Positions 1-5,371 of a DNA stretch of 5,371 nucleotides are shown here, one piece after another. The stretch comes from Bacillota bacterium (GTDB lineage: Bacteria; Bacillota; Sulfobacillia; RBS10-35; JAJYVM01): positions 1-5,371 of the forward strand of contig JAJYVM010000286.1 in assembly GCA_021792015.1 (NCBI GenBank). Reading direction: 5' to 3'. The notes under the pieces were generated by a model that did not search any database, was not told where the DNA came from, and saw only the letters and a program-made list of their open reading frames with translations. The first letter of the stretch is position 1. Every line of letters starts with the position of its first letter. The position numbers and the translations under genes are program-made.

Positions 1-1
1 G

Positions 2-895
2 GTGCTCAGCTTTCTGCTGATCCACATCGTGCCCGGCGGCCCGGCCACGGCCATGCTGGGCAACAAGGCGACGCCGGCCCTCATCGCGGAGATCAATCGC
101 AACCTCGGCCTCGACAAGCCGCTCTACGTCCAGTACGTCATTTGGCTCGGCAAGCTGGTGCACGGCAATTTCGGCTACGCCTACACGTACGACGAGCCCG
201 TGCTCCAGCTGATCGGGCAGAACCTGCCGCGCACCCTGCTGTTCGTGGGCGTCTCCATCGTCCTCTCGCACGCCATCTCCATCGCCATGGGCATCTACCA
301 GGCCACACACCGCAACACGTGGATCGACCACGTGCTGACGGGCATCACGTACTTCCTATACTCCATGCCCTCGTTCTGGCTCGGGATCATCCTCCTGTCG
401 ATCTTCGCCTTCAAGCTGCCCTGGCTGCCCTCCGGCGGCATCAGCAACCCCGGCAGTCTGCAGCCGAGCTTCGGGGACATCGCCAAGCACATCGTGCTGC
501 CGGTGGCCACGCTGACGCTGGTGACGGTGGCCGGGTGGGGCCGCTTCGTGCGCACGTCGGTCAGCGAGGCCCTGGTGCAGGACTATGTCCGCACGGCGCA
601 GGCCAAGGGCGTCTCCCGGCAGGGTGTGCTGGTGCGACACACCCTGAAGAACGCGCTGCTGCCGCTGATCACGCTGTTCGGCCTGCAGCTGCCGTTCCTG
701 TTCGGCGGCGCCATCATCATCGAGCAGGTCTTCAACTACCCCGGGATGGGCCTGCTCTTCTGGGACGCCGCCAGCAGCCGCGACTACGCCATCCTGCAGG
801 CCATCGTCTTCTTCGTGGGCGTGCTGACGGTGGTCGGCAACCTGCTGGCCGACATCCTGTACGGCTGGGCCGACCCCCGCATCCGCTACGACTAG
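2..895 (+). CDS. Peptide/nickel-type ABC transporter permease (DppB/OppB family), 5' partial
   Basis: This is an inner-membrane permease subunit of a peptide-type ABC importer. It would pair with a DppC-like permease, two ATPases and a substrate-binding lipoprotein. The 297 visible residues begin inside the first membrane helix (LLIHIVPGGPA, the usual end of DppB helix 1). The GTG at base 2 is therefore an internal valine, and roughly 10-20 N-terminal residues lie off the window. Further hydrophobic segments lie near residues 79-99, 114-137, 163-180, 219-241 and 263-288. The EAA loop that docks the ATPase is at about 189-221 (EALVQDYVRTAQAKG), followed by the family pattern EQVFNYPGMG (241-250) and the C-terminal motif LYGWADPRIRY. 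The family is clear, but the substrate (dipeptide, oligopeptide, nickel or glycoside) cannot be read from the permease. No dppC-like gene follows; the next gene is unrelated and 190 bases away. That is unusual because dppB normally precedes dppC directly. Confidence 0.93.
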   Translation: MLSFLLIHIVPGGPATAMLGNKATPALIAEINRNLGLDKPLYVQYVIWLGKLVHGNFGYAYTYDEPVLQLIGQNLPRTLLFVGVSIVLSHAISIAMGIYQATHRNTWIDHVLTGITYFLYSMPSFWLGIILLSIFAFKLPWLPSGGISNPGSLQPSFGDIAKHIVLPVATLTLVTVAGWGRFVRTSVSEALVQDYVRTAQAKGVSRQGVLVRHTLKNALLPLITLFGLQLPFLFGGAIIIEQVFNYPGMGLLFWDAASSRDYAILQAIVFFVGVLTVVGNLLADILYGWADPRIRYD

Positions 896-1066
896 CGCCC
901 CGCGGCCACGCAGCACCGCCGCCAACCTCGCGCGCATCCCCGCGTCGCCACCACGGCCACGTGGTCGAAGTCACGATCGCGCTGCAATCGGGGCGCGCGG
1001 AAGCCGATACAGCACGTGACGCGGACCCGTGCGCTCCGGCATGATGCCGGGGCCGGCTCCGACTCT

Positions 1067-1073
1067 AGGAGGG
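1067..1073 (+). promoter_or_regulatory. Strong Shine-Dalgarno AGGAGGG for the c-di-GMP gene
   Basis: AGGAGGG is a full anti-16S match. It lies inside the longest possible reading frame, downstream of the candidate starts GTG 1029 and ATG 1041/1044, none of which has a visible ribosome-binding site. It sits 6 bases before an in-frame CTG (1080), 12 before an in-frame TTG (1086) and 24 before ATG 1098. It therefore argues for a start at 1080 or 1086 rather than at the upstream ATG codons. Confidence 0.6.
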
Positions 1074-1085
1074 AGCGCGCTGTCT

Positions 1086-3359
1086 TTGTCTGGTGCCATG
1101 GCCCGGCGCCCGATGCTCGTGGCGGCCTCGGCGGTCGTCGCCGCCGTGCCGCTCGTCGTGTGGATCATCGCGCAGCTTGCGAGTAATCCGGTCGTCCTGG
1201 GACCCTGGTACGCCTACCTCTGGCTCTGGGCGCCCGTCGGGCTGGCATGGGCCTGGGCCGCCACCGGCCTGCCCGGGATGGCGTGGGTCGAGCTGGTCGC
1301 GTTCTTCGGCGTCTGCGCCATCGGTCTGGTGGTCACCCGCCTTGGCTCGGACGTCGAGGCGGCGGTCGGCCTCGGCGGCCTCTACGTGCTGCCGGTCGTC
1401 GGCGTCTTCTACAGGCGGTGGCAGGTTGTGGCCGTGGGCTCGGTCCTCGGCCTCGGCTATACGCTCGCGTGGATCTTCCTCTACGCGGCCCGGCAACCGG
1501 GGCCGCTGGCCACCGACGCGACGGGTGTGGCGTTCGTCTACACGATACTGTTCGCGGAGTTCGGGATCATGGACGGGCTGATCGCCTACGAGCTGGCGCA
1601 GCGCGAGCGCGCGCAGCGCACCCAGACCCTGCGCGCGGAGGAGAGCGAGCACCGCTACCGGTTGCTGGCCGACCACGCCACGGACCTGATCGCCCTGCAC
1701 GATGCCGACGGCACCCTGCTCTACGTCAGCCCGTCCTGGGAGAACCGGCTCGGCTATGCCCCGGCTGACCTGGTCGGCCACAGCCCGTATGCCCTCTGCC
1801 ACCCGGACGACGTGCGCCACCTCGACACCTGCCTGACGGCGGCAAGGAACAGCCACAGCGCGCACGTGGTCGTGCGCCTGATGACCCGAGCGGGGCAGGC
1901 GCGGTGGTTCGACGTGGACGTGCAGGCACTCACCGATCCCCGCGACGGCGCCGCGCGCCTGCAGTCCGCCTCCCGCGACATCACCGAGCGCAAGGCCTTC
2001 GAGGAGCAGCTCCAGCACCAGGCCTTCCACGACGCCCTGACGGCCCTGCCCAACCGCGCGCTGTTTCTGGAGCGCGTGCGCCACGCCATGGGCCGCGGGC
2101 GGCGCCGCGCGCCGGTGGCGGTGCTGTTCGTGGACGTCGACAACTTCAAGCGGGTGAACGACAGCCTGGGGCACGCGGCCGGCGATCGCCTGCTGGTGGC
2201 CTTCGCCGCGCGCCTGGGCTCGTTGCTGCGCCACGAGGACACGCTCGCTCGCCTGGGCGGGGACGAGTTCGGCATCCTGCTCGAGCACGCGCACACCGCC
2301 GAGGACGGGGTGCAGCTGGCCGGCCGCATCGAACAGGCGCTGCAGGAGCCGTTCGGCGGCGAGGACGGCGAGATCTACGCCACGGCCAGCATCGGCATCG
2401 TCGTCGCCTCGGATCACAGCTCGGCGGACGAGCTGCTGCGGGACGCGGACGCGGCCGTGTACGCGGCCAAGAGCCGCGGAAGGGCCCAGCACCGGGTCTT
2501 CGAGCGTGCCATGAACGCGGATGCGACCGCCCGGCTGCAGCTGGAGTCCGACCTCCGCCACGCCGTCGAGCGGGGCGAGCTCGAACTGCACTTTCAGCCC
2601 ATCGTGGACCTCGGCGCCGGGACGCTGGCCGGGTTCGAGGCCCTGCTGCGCTGGCGCCACCCTGACCGCGGCCTGCTATCGCCGGGCGCGTTCGTGCCCC
2701 TGGCCGAGGAGACCGGCCTCATCGTGCCCATCGGCCAGTGGGTGCTGCGGACGGCGTGCCGGCAGGCGCAGGCCTGGCACGCCGAGTATGCCGGCGACGC
2801 GCCCCTGATGATGAGCGTGAACATCTCTGCCCTTCAGTTGCAGCTACCGGACTTCACGGACCACGTGCGCGACGCCCTGGCCGAGACCGGCGTCGACCCG
2901 CGGGCGCTGCAACTGGAGATCACGGAGAGCGCCCTGCTGGCCGACGAGGCGGCGACGATCCGCGTCATGCACTGGCTGCGCGAGCAGGGGATCCGCCTGG
3001 CGCTGGACGACTTCGGGATCGGCTACTCCAGCATGGCCTACCTGAAGACTTTTCCGGTCGATACGCTGAAGATCGATCGCTCGTTCGTCTCACGGCTGGG
3101 GGCCGACCCCGAGGACACGGCGATCGTGCGCTCCCTGATCGCGCTCGGCAAGGCGCTGCGGCTCACGGTCAGCAGCGAGGGTGTGGAGACCCGCGAGCAG
3201 CTGGAGCACCTGCGCAGCCACGCCTGCGAACACGGCCAGGGCTACTTCTTCGCGCGCCCGCTGACGCGGGAGGCGGCAGAGACCTTCATCCGCAACGCCT
3301 CGGCCGGTCCCCTGTGGCAGGACAGCGACCCGGCCGGACGGACCAGCCCGGAGGCGTAG
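1086..3359 (+). CDS. Membrane-anchored PAS-GGDEF-EAL protein (probable diguanylate cyclase/c-di-GMP phosphodiesterase)
   Basis: This protein probably makes and degrades cyclic di-GMP at the inner membrane. Residues are counted from TTG 1086 (757 aa). About six hydrophobic segments fill residues ~9-175 and match no sensor family I recognise. A short charged helix (ELAQRERAQRTQ) then leads into a PAS/PAC domain (~187-304, ending DITERK). GGDEF domain, ~312-472: it opens with DALTALPNR, the signature GGDEF is at 391-395, and the inhibitory I-site RHED (382-385) lies exactly five residues before it. EAL domain, ~481-735: EALLRW starts at E518, and the metal and catalytic residues N579 (VNIS), E611 (EITES), D641/D642 (DDFGIGYSS), K662 (LKIDRSF), E698 (SEGVET) and Q718 (QGYFFARPL) are all present. 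Both domains therefore look active, with the I-site giving product feedback. Family knowledge suggests one activity often dominates, and sequence alone cannot say which. The start is uncertain: alternatives are CTG 1080, GTG 1029 and ATG 1041/1044. The gene appears monocistronic, with a hairpin 8 bases after its stop codon. Confidence 0.95.
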   Translation: MSGAMARRPMLVAASAVVAAVPLVVWIIAQLASNPVVLGPWYAYLWLWAPVGLAWAWAATGLPGMAWVELVAFFGVCAIGLVVTRLGSDVEAAVGLGGLYVLPVVGVFYRRWQVVAVGSVLGLGYTLAWIFLYAARQPGPLATDATGVAFVYTILFAEFGIMDGLIAYELAQRERAQRTQTLRAEESEHRYRLLADHATDLIALHDADGTLLYVSPSWENRLGYAPADLVGHSPYALCHPDDVRHLDTCLTAARNSHSAHVVVRLMTRAGQARWFDVDVQALTDPRDGAARLQSASRDITERKAFEEQLQHQAFHDALTALPNRALFLERVRHAMGRGRRRAPVAVLFVDVDNFKRVNDSLGHAAGDRLLVAFAARLGSLLRHEDTLARLGGDEFGILLEHAHTAEDGVQLAGRIEQALQEPFGGEDGEIYATASIGIVVASDHSSADELLRDADAAVYAAKSRGRAQHRVFERAMNADATARLQLESDLRHAVERGELELHFQPIVDLGAGTLAGFEALLRWRHPDRGLLSPGAFVPLAEETGLIVPIGQWVLRTACRQAQAWHAEYAGDAPLMMSVNISALQLQLPDFTDHVRDALAETGVDPRALQLEITESALLADEAATIRVMHWLREQGIRLALDDFGIGYSSMAYLKTFPVDTLKIDRSFVSRLGADPEDTAIVRSLIALGKALRLTVSSEGVETREQLEHLRSHACEHGQGYFFARPLTREAAETFIRNASAGPLWQDSDPAGRTSPEA

Positions 3360-3367
3360 CGAGTCCG

Positions 3368-3389
3368 CCGCGCCGGCTGGCCGGCGCGG
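3368..3389 (+). terminator. GC hairpin after the c-di-GMP gene, likely (bidirectional) terminator
   Basis: A perfect 9-bp inverted repeat (CCGCGCCGG, loop CTGG, CCGGCGCGG) starts 8 bases after the TAG of the GGDEF-EAL gene. It also lies just beyond the stop of the opposite-strand SIMPL remnant, so two convergent units end at it. There is no T-tract on either side. It would be a U-less terminator of the kind proposed in GC-rich genomes, or simply an RNA 3'-end stabilising stem. Confidence 0.5.
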
Positions 3390-3441
3390 TGGATCACATG
3401 GGCAGCGGCGCCTCGTGGCGCACGCGGCGTGCCGCCGCCGG

Positions 3442-3673
3442 TCAGCTGGCAGCGCCGAACACCATGTGCACGTATACCGTGACGCAATGCTGCCCGGGGG
3501 CGACCGACGTACCCCCGCCGCCCATGCCATACGCGGCCGCGGGGTACGGGGTACCGGCCACCTCGCAGCTGATCGACTGGACCGGCCCCAACTGAAGGCC
3601 CCGCCGCGGAGGCGATGACCTCGGCGTTGGACCGCGCGTCGGCCACGGCCAGGGGTGTCGCTTCTCTATGGAG
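3442..3673 (-). pseudogene. Remnant of a SIMPL-domain (DUF541) protein, truncated and frameshifted
   Basis: Read on the - strand, two frames join into the C-terminal part of a SIMPL/DUF541 protein, a family of secreted or periplasmic proteins of about 230-250 aa that includes E. coli YggE. The first frame reads LAVADARSNAEVIASAAG and the second continues LQLGPVQSIS, then a Pro/Gly/Ala linker (TPYPAAAYGMGGGG), then SVAPGQHCVTVYVHMVF and a TGA at 3444-3442. This matches the family order: AxxDARxxAExxAxxxG, LGxVxxI, proline-rich loop, then a PG-led final beta strand. The frames join only if one base is removed from a four-C run at 3599-3602 (GGGG on the coding strand). The N-terminal two thirds of the domain are absent: the 137 bases between this fragment and the upstream esterase stop show no SIMPL similarity in any frame. 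No start codon or ribosome-binding site is visible. The frameshift could be a sequencing error, but the missing 5' part would still leave it a fragment. Confidence 0.7.
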
Positions 3674-3810
3674 CCAGGTGCACGGGCGGTGGGAAGGGGT
3701 GCAGCGGCAGGCCCGGCGAGCCCGGCGGCAGGCTGCGATGCGGCGTTGGGCGCGGGCGATGGGCAGCGCCTTGGCTGGCGCCAGGTCCGCCCCCTTGCCG
3801 GGAATCGCGC

Positions 3811-4461
3811 TCAGCCCGGCGTGGCCAACCGCTCCGCCAGCCAGACGTTGACCTCGGCCAGCTCGCCCTCCACGATCTGGTGCGCCATGGGGTATTCGCG
3901 GTAGGTCAGGTCTGCGCCGGCGCCGGTCACCGCATCGCGCACGGCGCGCCCGAAGGGCAGTGGCAGCACCGGGTCGGCGGTTCCGTGGGCAACGAAGACG
4001 GGCTTGCCGCGCAGGCCCTCCACCCTGGCCGCCGGCGGCAGAAAGCCGGACAGGGCGACGGCCCCGGCCACCGCGGCCGGCTCCGCCCCCGCGAGCATCA
4101 GCGTCATGGCCGCCCCCTGGCTGAAGCCCAGCACAAACAGGCGGGCGGCGTCCACGGGGTAGGCGCCGGGGAGCTCGGCGACCAGGCGCTTCAGCCGCTC
4201 CAGGCTCTGCAGCATGGAGACCGGCTCCGGGCTGCCCGTCGCCAGCGATGCGTGCCACTGGTAGCCGCCCATGCCCGGCAGGGGCAGCGGCGCCCGCGCC
4301 GCAACGCAGAACAGCCGGGGATCCAGGACGGTCGAGAGCCCCAGCAGGTCGCGCTCGTCGGCGCCGCGGCCGTGCAGCAGCAGCAGGCAGGGATGCGGAG
4401 GCTCGCCCGCGCGGGCGGCCGCGGTGCGGTGGCTCAGGCTGAGGTCGGACAGGACAGTCAC
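3811..4461 (-). CDS. Carboxylesterase/phospholipase, alpha/beta-hydrolase (Abhydrolase_2 family)
   Basis: This is a small cytoplasmic serine hydrolase of the carboxylesterase/phospholipase family (PF02230; relatives include YpfH-type and bacterial acyl-protein-thioesterase-like enzymes). It hydrolyses carboxyl or thioester bonds, and the physiological substrate is unknown. From GTG 4461 it is 216 aa, the normal family length, with no signal peptide. The oxyanion-hole segment LLLHGRGADE covers 27-36. The nucleophile elbow GFSQGA puts Ser114 at the centre, and the acid Asp163 (HGTADPVLP) and His194 (PMAHQI) complete the triad. The segment GGYQWH (65-70) and LPGAYPVDAARLFVLGFSQG (97-116) are typical. 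The start is chosen because homologues begin close to the LSHR segment; an in-frame GTG at 4500 would add 13 unconvincing residues. The ribosome-binding site is weak (GCCGGGGG abutting the GTG). A TATGCT -10-like hexamer at 4482-4477 would give a very short leader, but I see no matching -35. It is divergent from the DUF1572 gene. Confidence 0.93.
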   Translation of the reverse strand: MTVLSDLSLSHRTAAARAGEPPHPCLLLLHGRGADERDLLGLSTVLDPRLFCVAARAPLPLPGMGGYQWHASLATGSPEPVSMLQSLERLKRLVAELPGAYPVDAARLFVLGFSQGAAMTLMLAGAEPAAVAGAVALSGFLPPAARVEGLRGKPVFVAHGTADPVLPLPFGRAVRDAVTGAGADLTYREYPMAHQIVEGELAEVNVWLAERLATPG

Positions 4462-4515
4462 CCCCGGCGAGAAGGTAGCATATCGACGGCCGCAACTCAC
4501 GCCGGATAAAGCGGG

Positions 4516-4681
4516 ATGGCCGGCCACATGGACCTGACGCTGGTCAAATGCGGGCCTCCTGCGGCTGGCCGTCGAGGTGTCCGAGCCGCGCACCGGCGCG
4601 TGGCGGCTACCGCGGGCGGCCCTTCCGGTCCCGGAGGCCCTCGGCCGCGGCGCCACCCGGGAACAGGCTGGAACGGCCCGC
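4516..4681 (+). pseudogene. Possible decayed Nudix-domain fragment
   Basis: In the frame containing GTG 4577, the reading LLRLAVEVSE...GAWRLP (4556-4612) continues to an E at 4634 and RE at 4658-4663. The spacing G-x-W-x-L-P-x7-E-x7-R-E equals that of the Nudix fold's approach strand plus the first half of the Nudix box. The glycines are replaced (GG by RA), and the catalytic EExG tail is absent. An ATG-led segment in the neighbouring frame (4516-4552, MAGHMDLTLV) could be its original N-terminus if a base was lost near 4550-4556. The rest of a Nudix protein is missing, because the DUF1572 promoter region follows. This is pattern matching in very GC-rich DNA, where chance readings are common, so it is a weak call. 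Confidence 0.25.
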
Positions 4682-4696
4682 CGCGAGGGCGGGCCG
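4674..4696. other. Perfect 9-bp GC inverted repeat in the divergent intergenic region
   Basis: CGGCCCGCC, loop GCGAG, GGCGGGCCG forms a perfect stem about 73 bases upstream of the DUF1572 start and 20 bases before its candidate -35 box. There is no T-tract on either side. It could insulate transcription between the divergent genes, be the terminator left by the presumed Nudix fragment, or be a regulator-binding palindrome. The sequence shows the stem, not its role. Confidence 0.4.
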
Positions 4697-4715
4697 CCCA
4701 AATTGCCCGCATGGC

Positions 4716-4745
4716 TTGACCTCACCCGCCCCATGCGCCGACGAT
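4716..4745 (+). promoter_or_regulatory. Candidate sigma-70-type promoter for the DUF1572 gene
   Basis: TTGACC (4716-4721, five of six matches to TTGACA) is separated by 18 bases from GACGAT (4740-4745, three of six matches to TATAAT). Transcription would begin near 4752, giving a leader of about 17 bases before ATG 4769. That leader includes the only G-rich ribosome-binding candidate (GGGGG at 4754-4758). The -35 is good and the -10 poor. Confidence 0.3.
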
Positions 4746-4768
4746 GGCGTCGCGGGGGTGCTTCGCGC

Positions 4769-5296
4769 ATGGACATCCACGACAACCTGCGGCAGAGCCT
4801 CACGGCAAAGTTCGACCTGATGCGGCAGCGCAGCGTCGCCGTGGTGCGGCAGCTCGCGGACGCGGACATGACCTGGTCGCCGAACGCGGAGAGCACCAGC
4901 ATCGCGAACCTGGCCCTGCACATCCGCGAGACGGTGCGCCACCGCGTGGAGACCGTCCTCCTCGGGGCGGAGGCCGCGCGCGACCGCGACCGGGAGTTCG
5001 ACTCGGGCCTGGTGCTGAGCCAGGCGGAGGTCATCTCCGCCCTGACCGAGTCGTTCGACATCCTCGCCCGGCTCGCGAGGACGCTGCCCGACGGCGACTT
5101 TCTGCGGCAGCCGCTGCTCGACCGGCCGCCCACGTTCAGCGCGCTGAGCCGCGAGGCGACGGTCCTCGACATCCTCCTGCAGATGCTGGCGCACCTGTCC
5201 GAGCACGTGGGGCAGATCTTCTACATCGCCAAGGCCCGCCTGGGCAGCCGGTACGTCACGACGACCATTCCGAAGCGGCCGGCTCCGTCCGCCTAG
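4769..5296 (+). CDS. DUF1572 / DinB-superfamily protein
   Basis: A cytoplasmic four-helix-bundle protein of the DinB/YfiT superfamily, closest to the DUF1572 subfamily. Members bind a divalent metal through three histidines; some DinB-like relatives are thiol-dependent S-transferases, but the role of DUF1572 proteins is not established. From ATG 4769 it is 175 aa, close to normal family length. The metal ligands are visible: His51 in SIANLALHIRETV, and His142 and His146 in LAHLSEHVGQIFYIAK, a hallmark of the subfamily. Other family features are WSPNAESTSIANL (36-48), the charged RDRDREFD (71-78) and a C-terminal IPK tail. The frame stays open upstream to GTG 4577, but that extension (Arg/Pro/Gly-rich) does not belong to the domain. 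MDIHDNLRQSL is the usual helix-1 opening, so ATG 4769 is preferred; ATG 4733 is possible. The ribosome-binding site is weak (GGGGG about 10 bases upstream). It probably stands alone. Confidence 0.9.
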   Translation: MDIHDNLRQSLTAKFDLMRQRSVAVVRQLADADMTWSPNAESTSIANLALHIRETVRHRVETVLLGAEAARDRDREFDSGLVLSQAEVISALTESFDILARLARTLPDGDFLRQPLLDRPPTFSALSREATVLDILLQMLAHLSEHVGQIFYIAKARLGSRYVTTTIPKRPAPSA

Positions 5297-5371
5297 CCAC
5301 GGCCCGCCACCCCGCATCCGGGTCCCGCGCCAGGAAGGCTGCCGCCCCAGGTGGTCGCGGAGCGCGCGGGC

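Noticed and set aside
957..964. CCACGTGG palindrome in the gap after the permease
   Set aside because: It is an isolated 8-bp palindrome without a repeat or promoter partner, and is expected by chance in GC-rich DNA.
985..1015. Promoter-like CTGCAA ... GATACA pair upstream of the c-di-GMP gene
   Set aside because: The -10 matches only three of six positions and the -35 is mediocre, so it is not better than chance in this sequence.
1065..2660. 531-aa - strand frame antisense to the GGDEF-EAL gene
   Set aside because: Its Arg/Gln/Val/His-rich composition is typical of the complement of a GC-rich coding frame, and it mirrors an unmistakable gene on the other strand.
3797..3820. GCCGGG/CCCGGC inverted repeat around the esterase stop codon
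   Set aside because: It has only six pairs with a 12-base loop, spans the stop codon and lacks a T-tract, so it is too weak to call a terminator.
3615..3851. 78-aa + strand frame (ATG 3615) over the SIMPL remnant and the esterase end
   Set aside because: It is Arg/Ala-rich with no motif, has no convincing ribosome-binding site, and runs antisense to better supported readings.
4577..4768. N-terminal extension of the DUF1572 protein from GTG 4577
   Set aside because: The added 64 residues do not belong to the domain, cross the GC hairpin and promoter-like elements, and the family begins at the helix encoded from ATG 4769.
3811..5172. Long - strand frame (453 aa) running from the esterase back through the intergenic region and the DUF1572 gene
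   Set aside because: Only the last 216 residues form the hydrolase domain at normal family length. The upstream part is Arg/Ser/Pro-rich antisense of the DUF1572 gene without a domain, so this is an open shadow, not a fusion.
1..5371. A new multi-gene system (defence, CRISPR, toxin-antitoxin, biosynthetic cluster or mobile element)
   Set aside because: No direct-repeat array, transposase, integrase, toxin-like small gene pair or co-oriented cluster of linked functions is visible. The genes are unrelated, mostly single-gene units.

Overview
This is a high-GC bacterial window (roughly 70% G+C by eye, with strong G/C preference at third codon positions). It carries four recognisable protein genes and at least one broken gene. 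GTG and probably TTG or CTG starts are used, and a full AGGAGGG Shine-Dalgarno sequence is present. The content fits a GC-rich environmental bacterium such as Chloroflexota, a related lineage or a proteobacterium, but nothing here fixes the phylum.

Layout from left to right. (1) A DppB/OppB-type peptide ABC-transporter permease on the + strand, cut by the left edge and with no DppC partner after it. (2) After a 190-base gap, a large + strand membrane protein: about six N-terminal helices, then PAS, GGDEF and EAL. Both catalytic domains look intact, so it is probably a bifunctional c-di-GMP enzyme. (3) A strong GC hairpin just after its stop. (4) A - strand remnant of a SIMPL (DUF541) gene, reduced to its C-terminal part and carrying a one-base frameshift. 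(5) A - strand serine carboxylesterase/phospholipase of the alpha/beta-hydrolase family with a complete catalytic triad. (6) A 307-base divergent intergenic region with a perfect GC hairpin, a plausible promoter for the next gene and a possible decayed Nudix fragment. (7) A complete + strand DUF1572/DinB-superfamily protein with its three-histidine metal site. The last 75 bases contain no gene I can support.

The genes do not form an obvious pathway. They look like single-gene units: peptide uptake, second-messenger signalling, an esterase and a DinB-like protein, separated by gaps with gene decay. I found no CRISPR array, tRNA, rRNA, transposase or coherent new multi-gene system. The points most worth a second look are the frameshifted SIMPL remnant, the unrecognised six-helix input region and start-codon ambiguity of the c-di-GMP enzyme, and the possible Nudix remnant.
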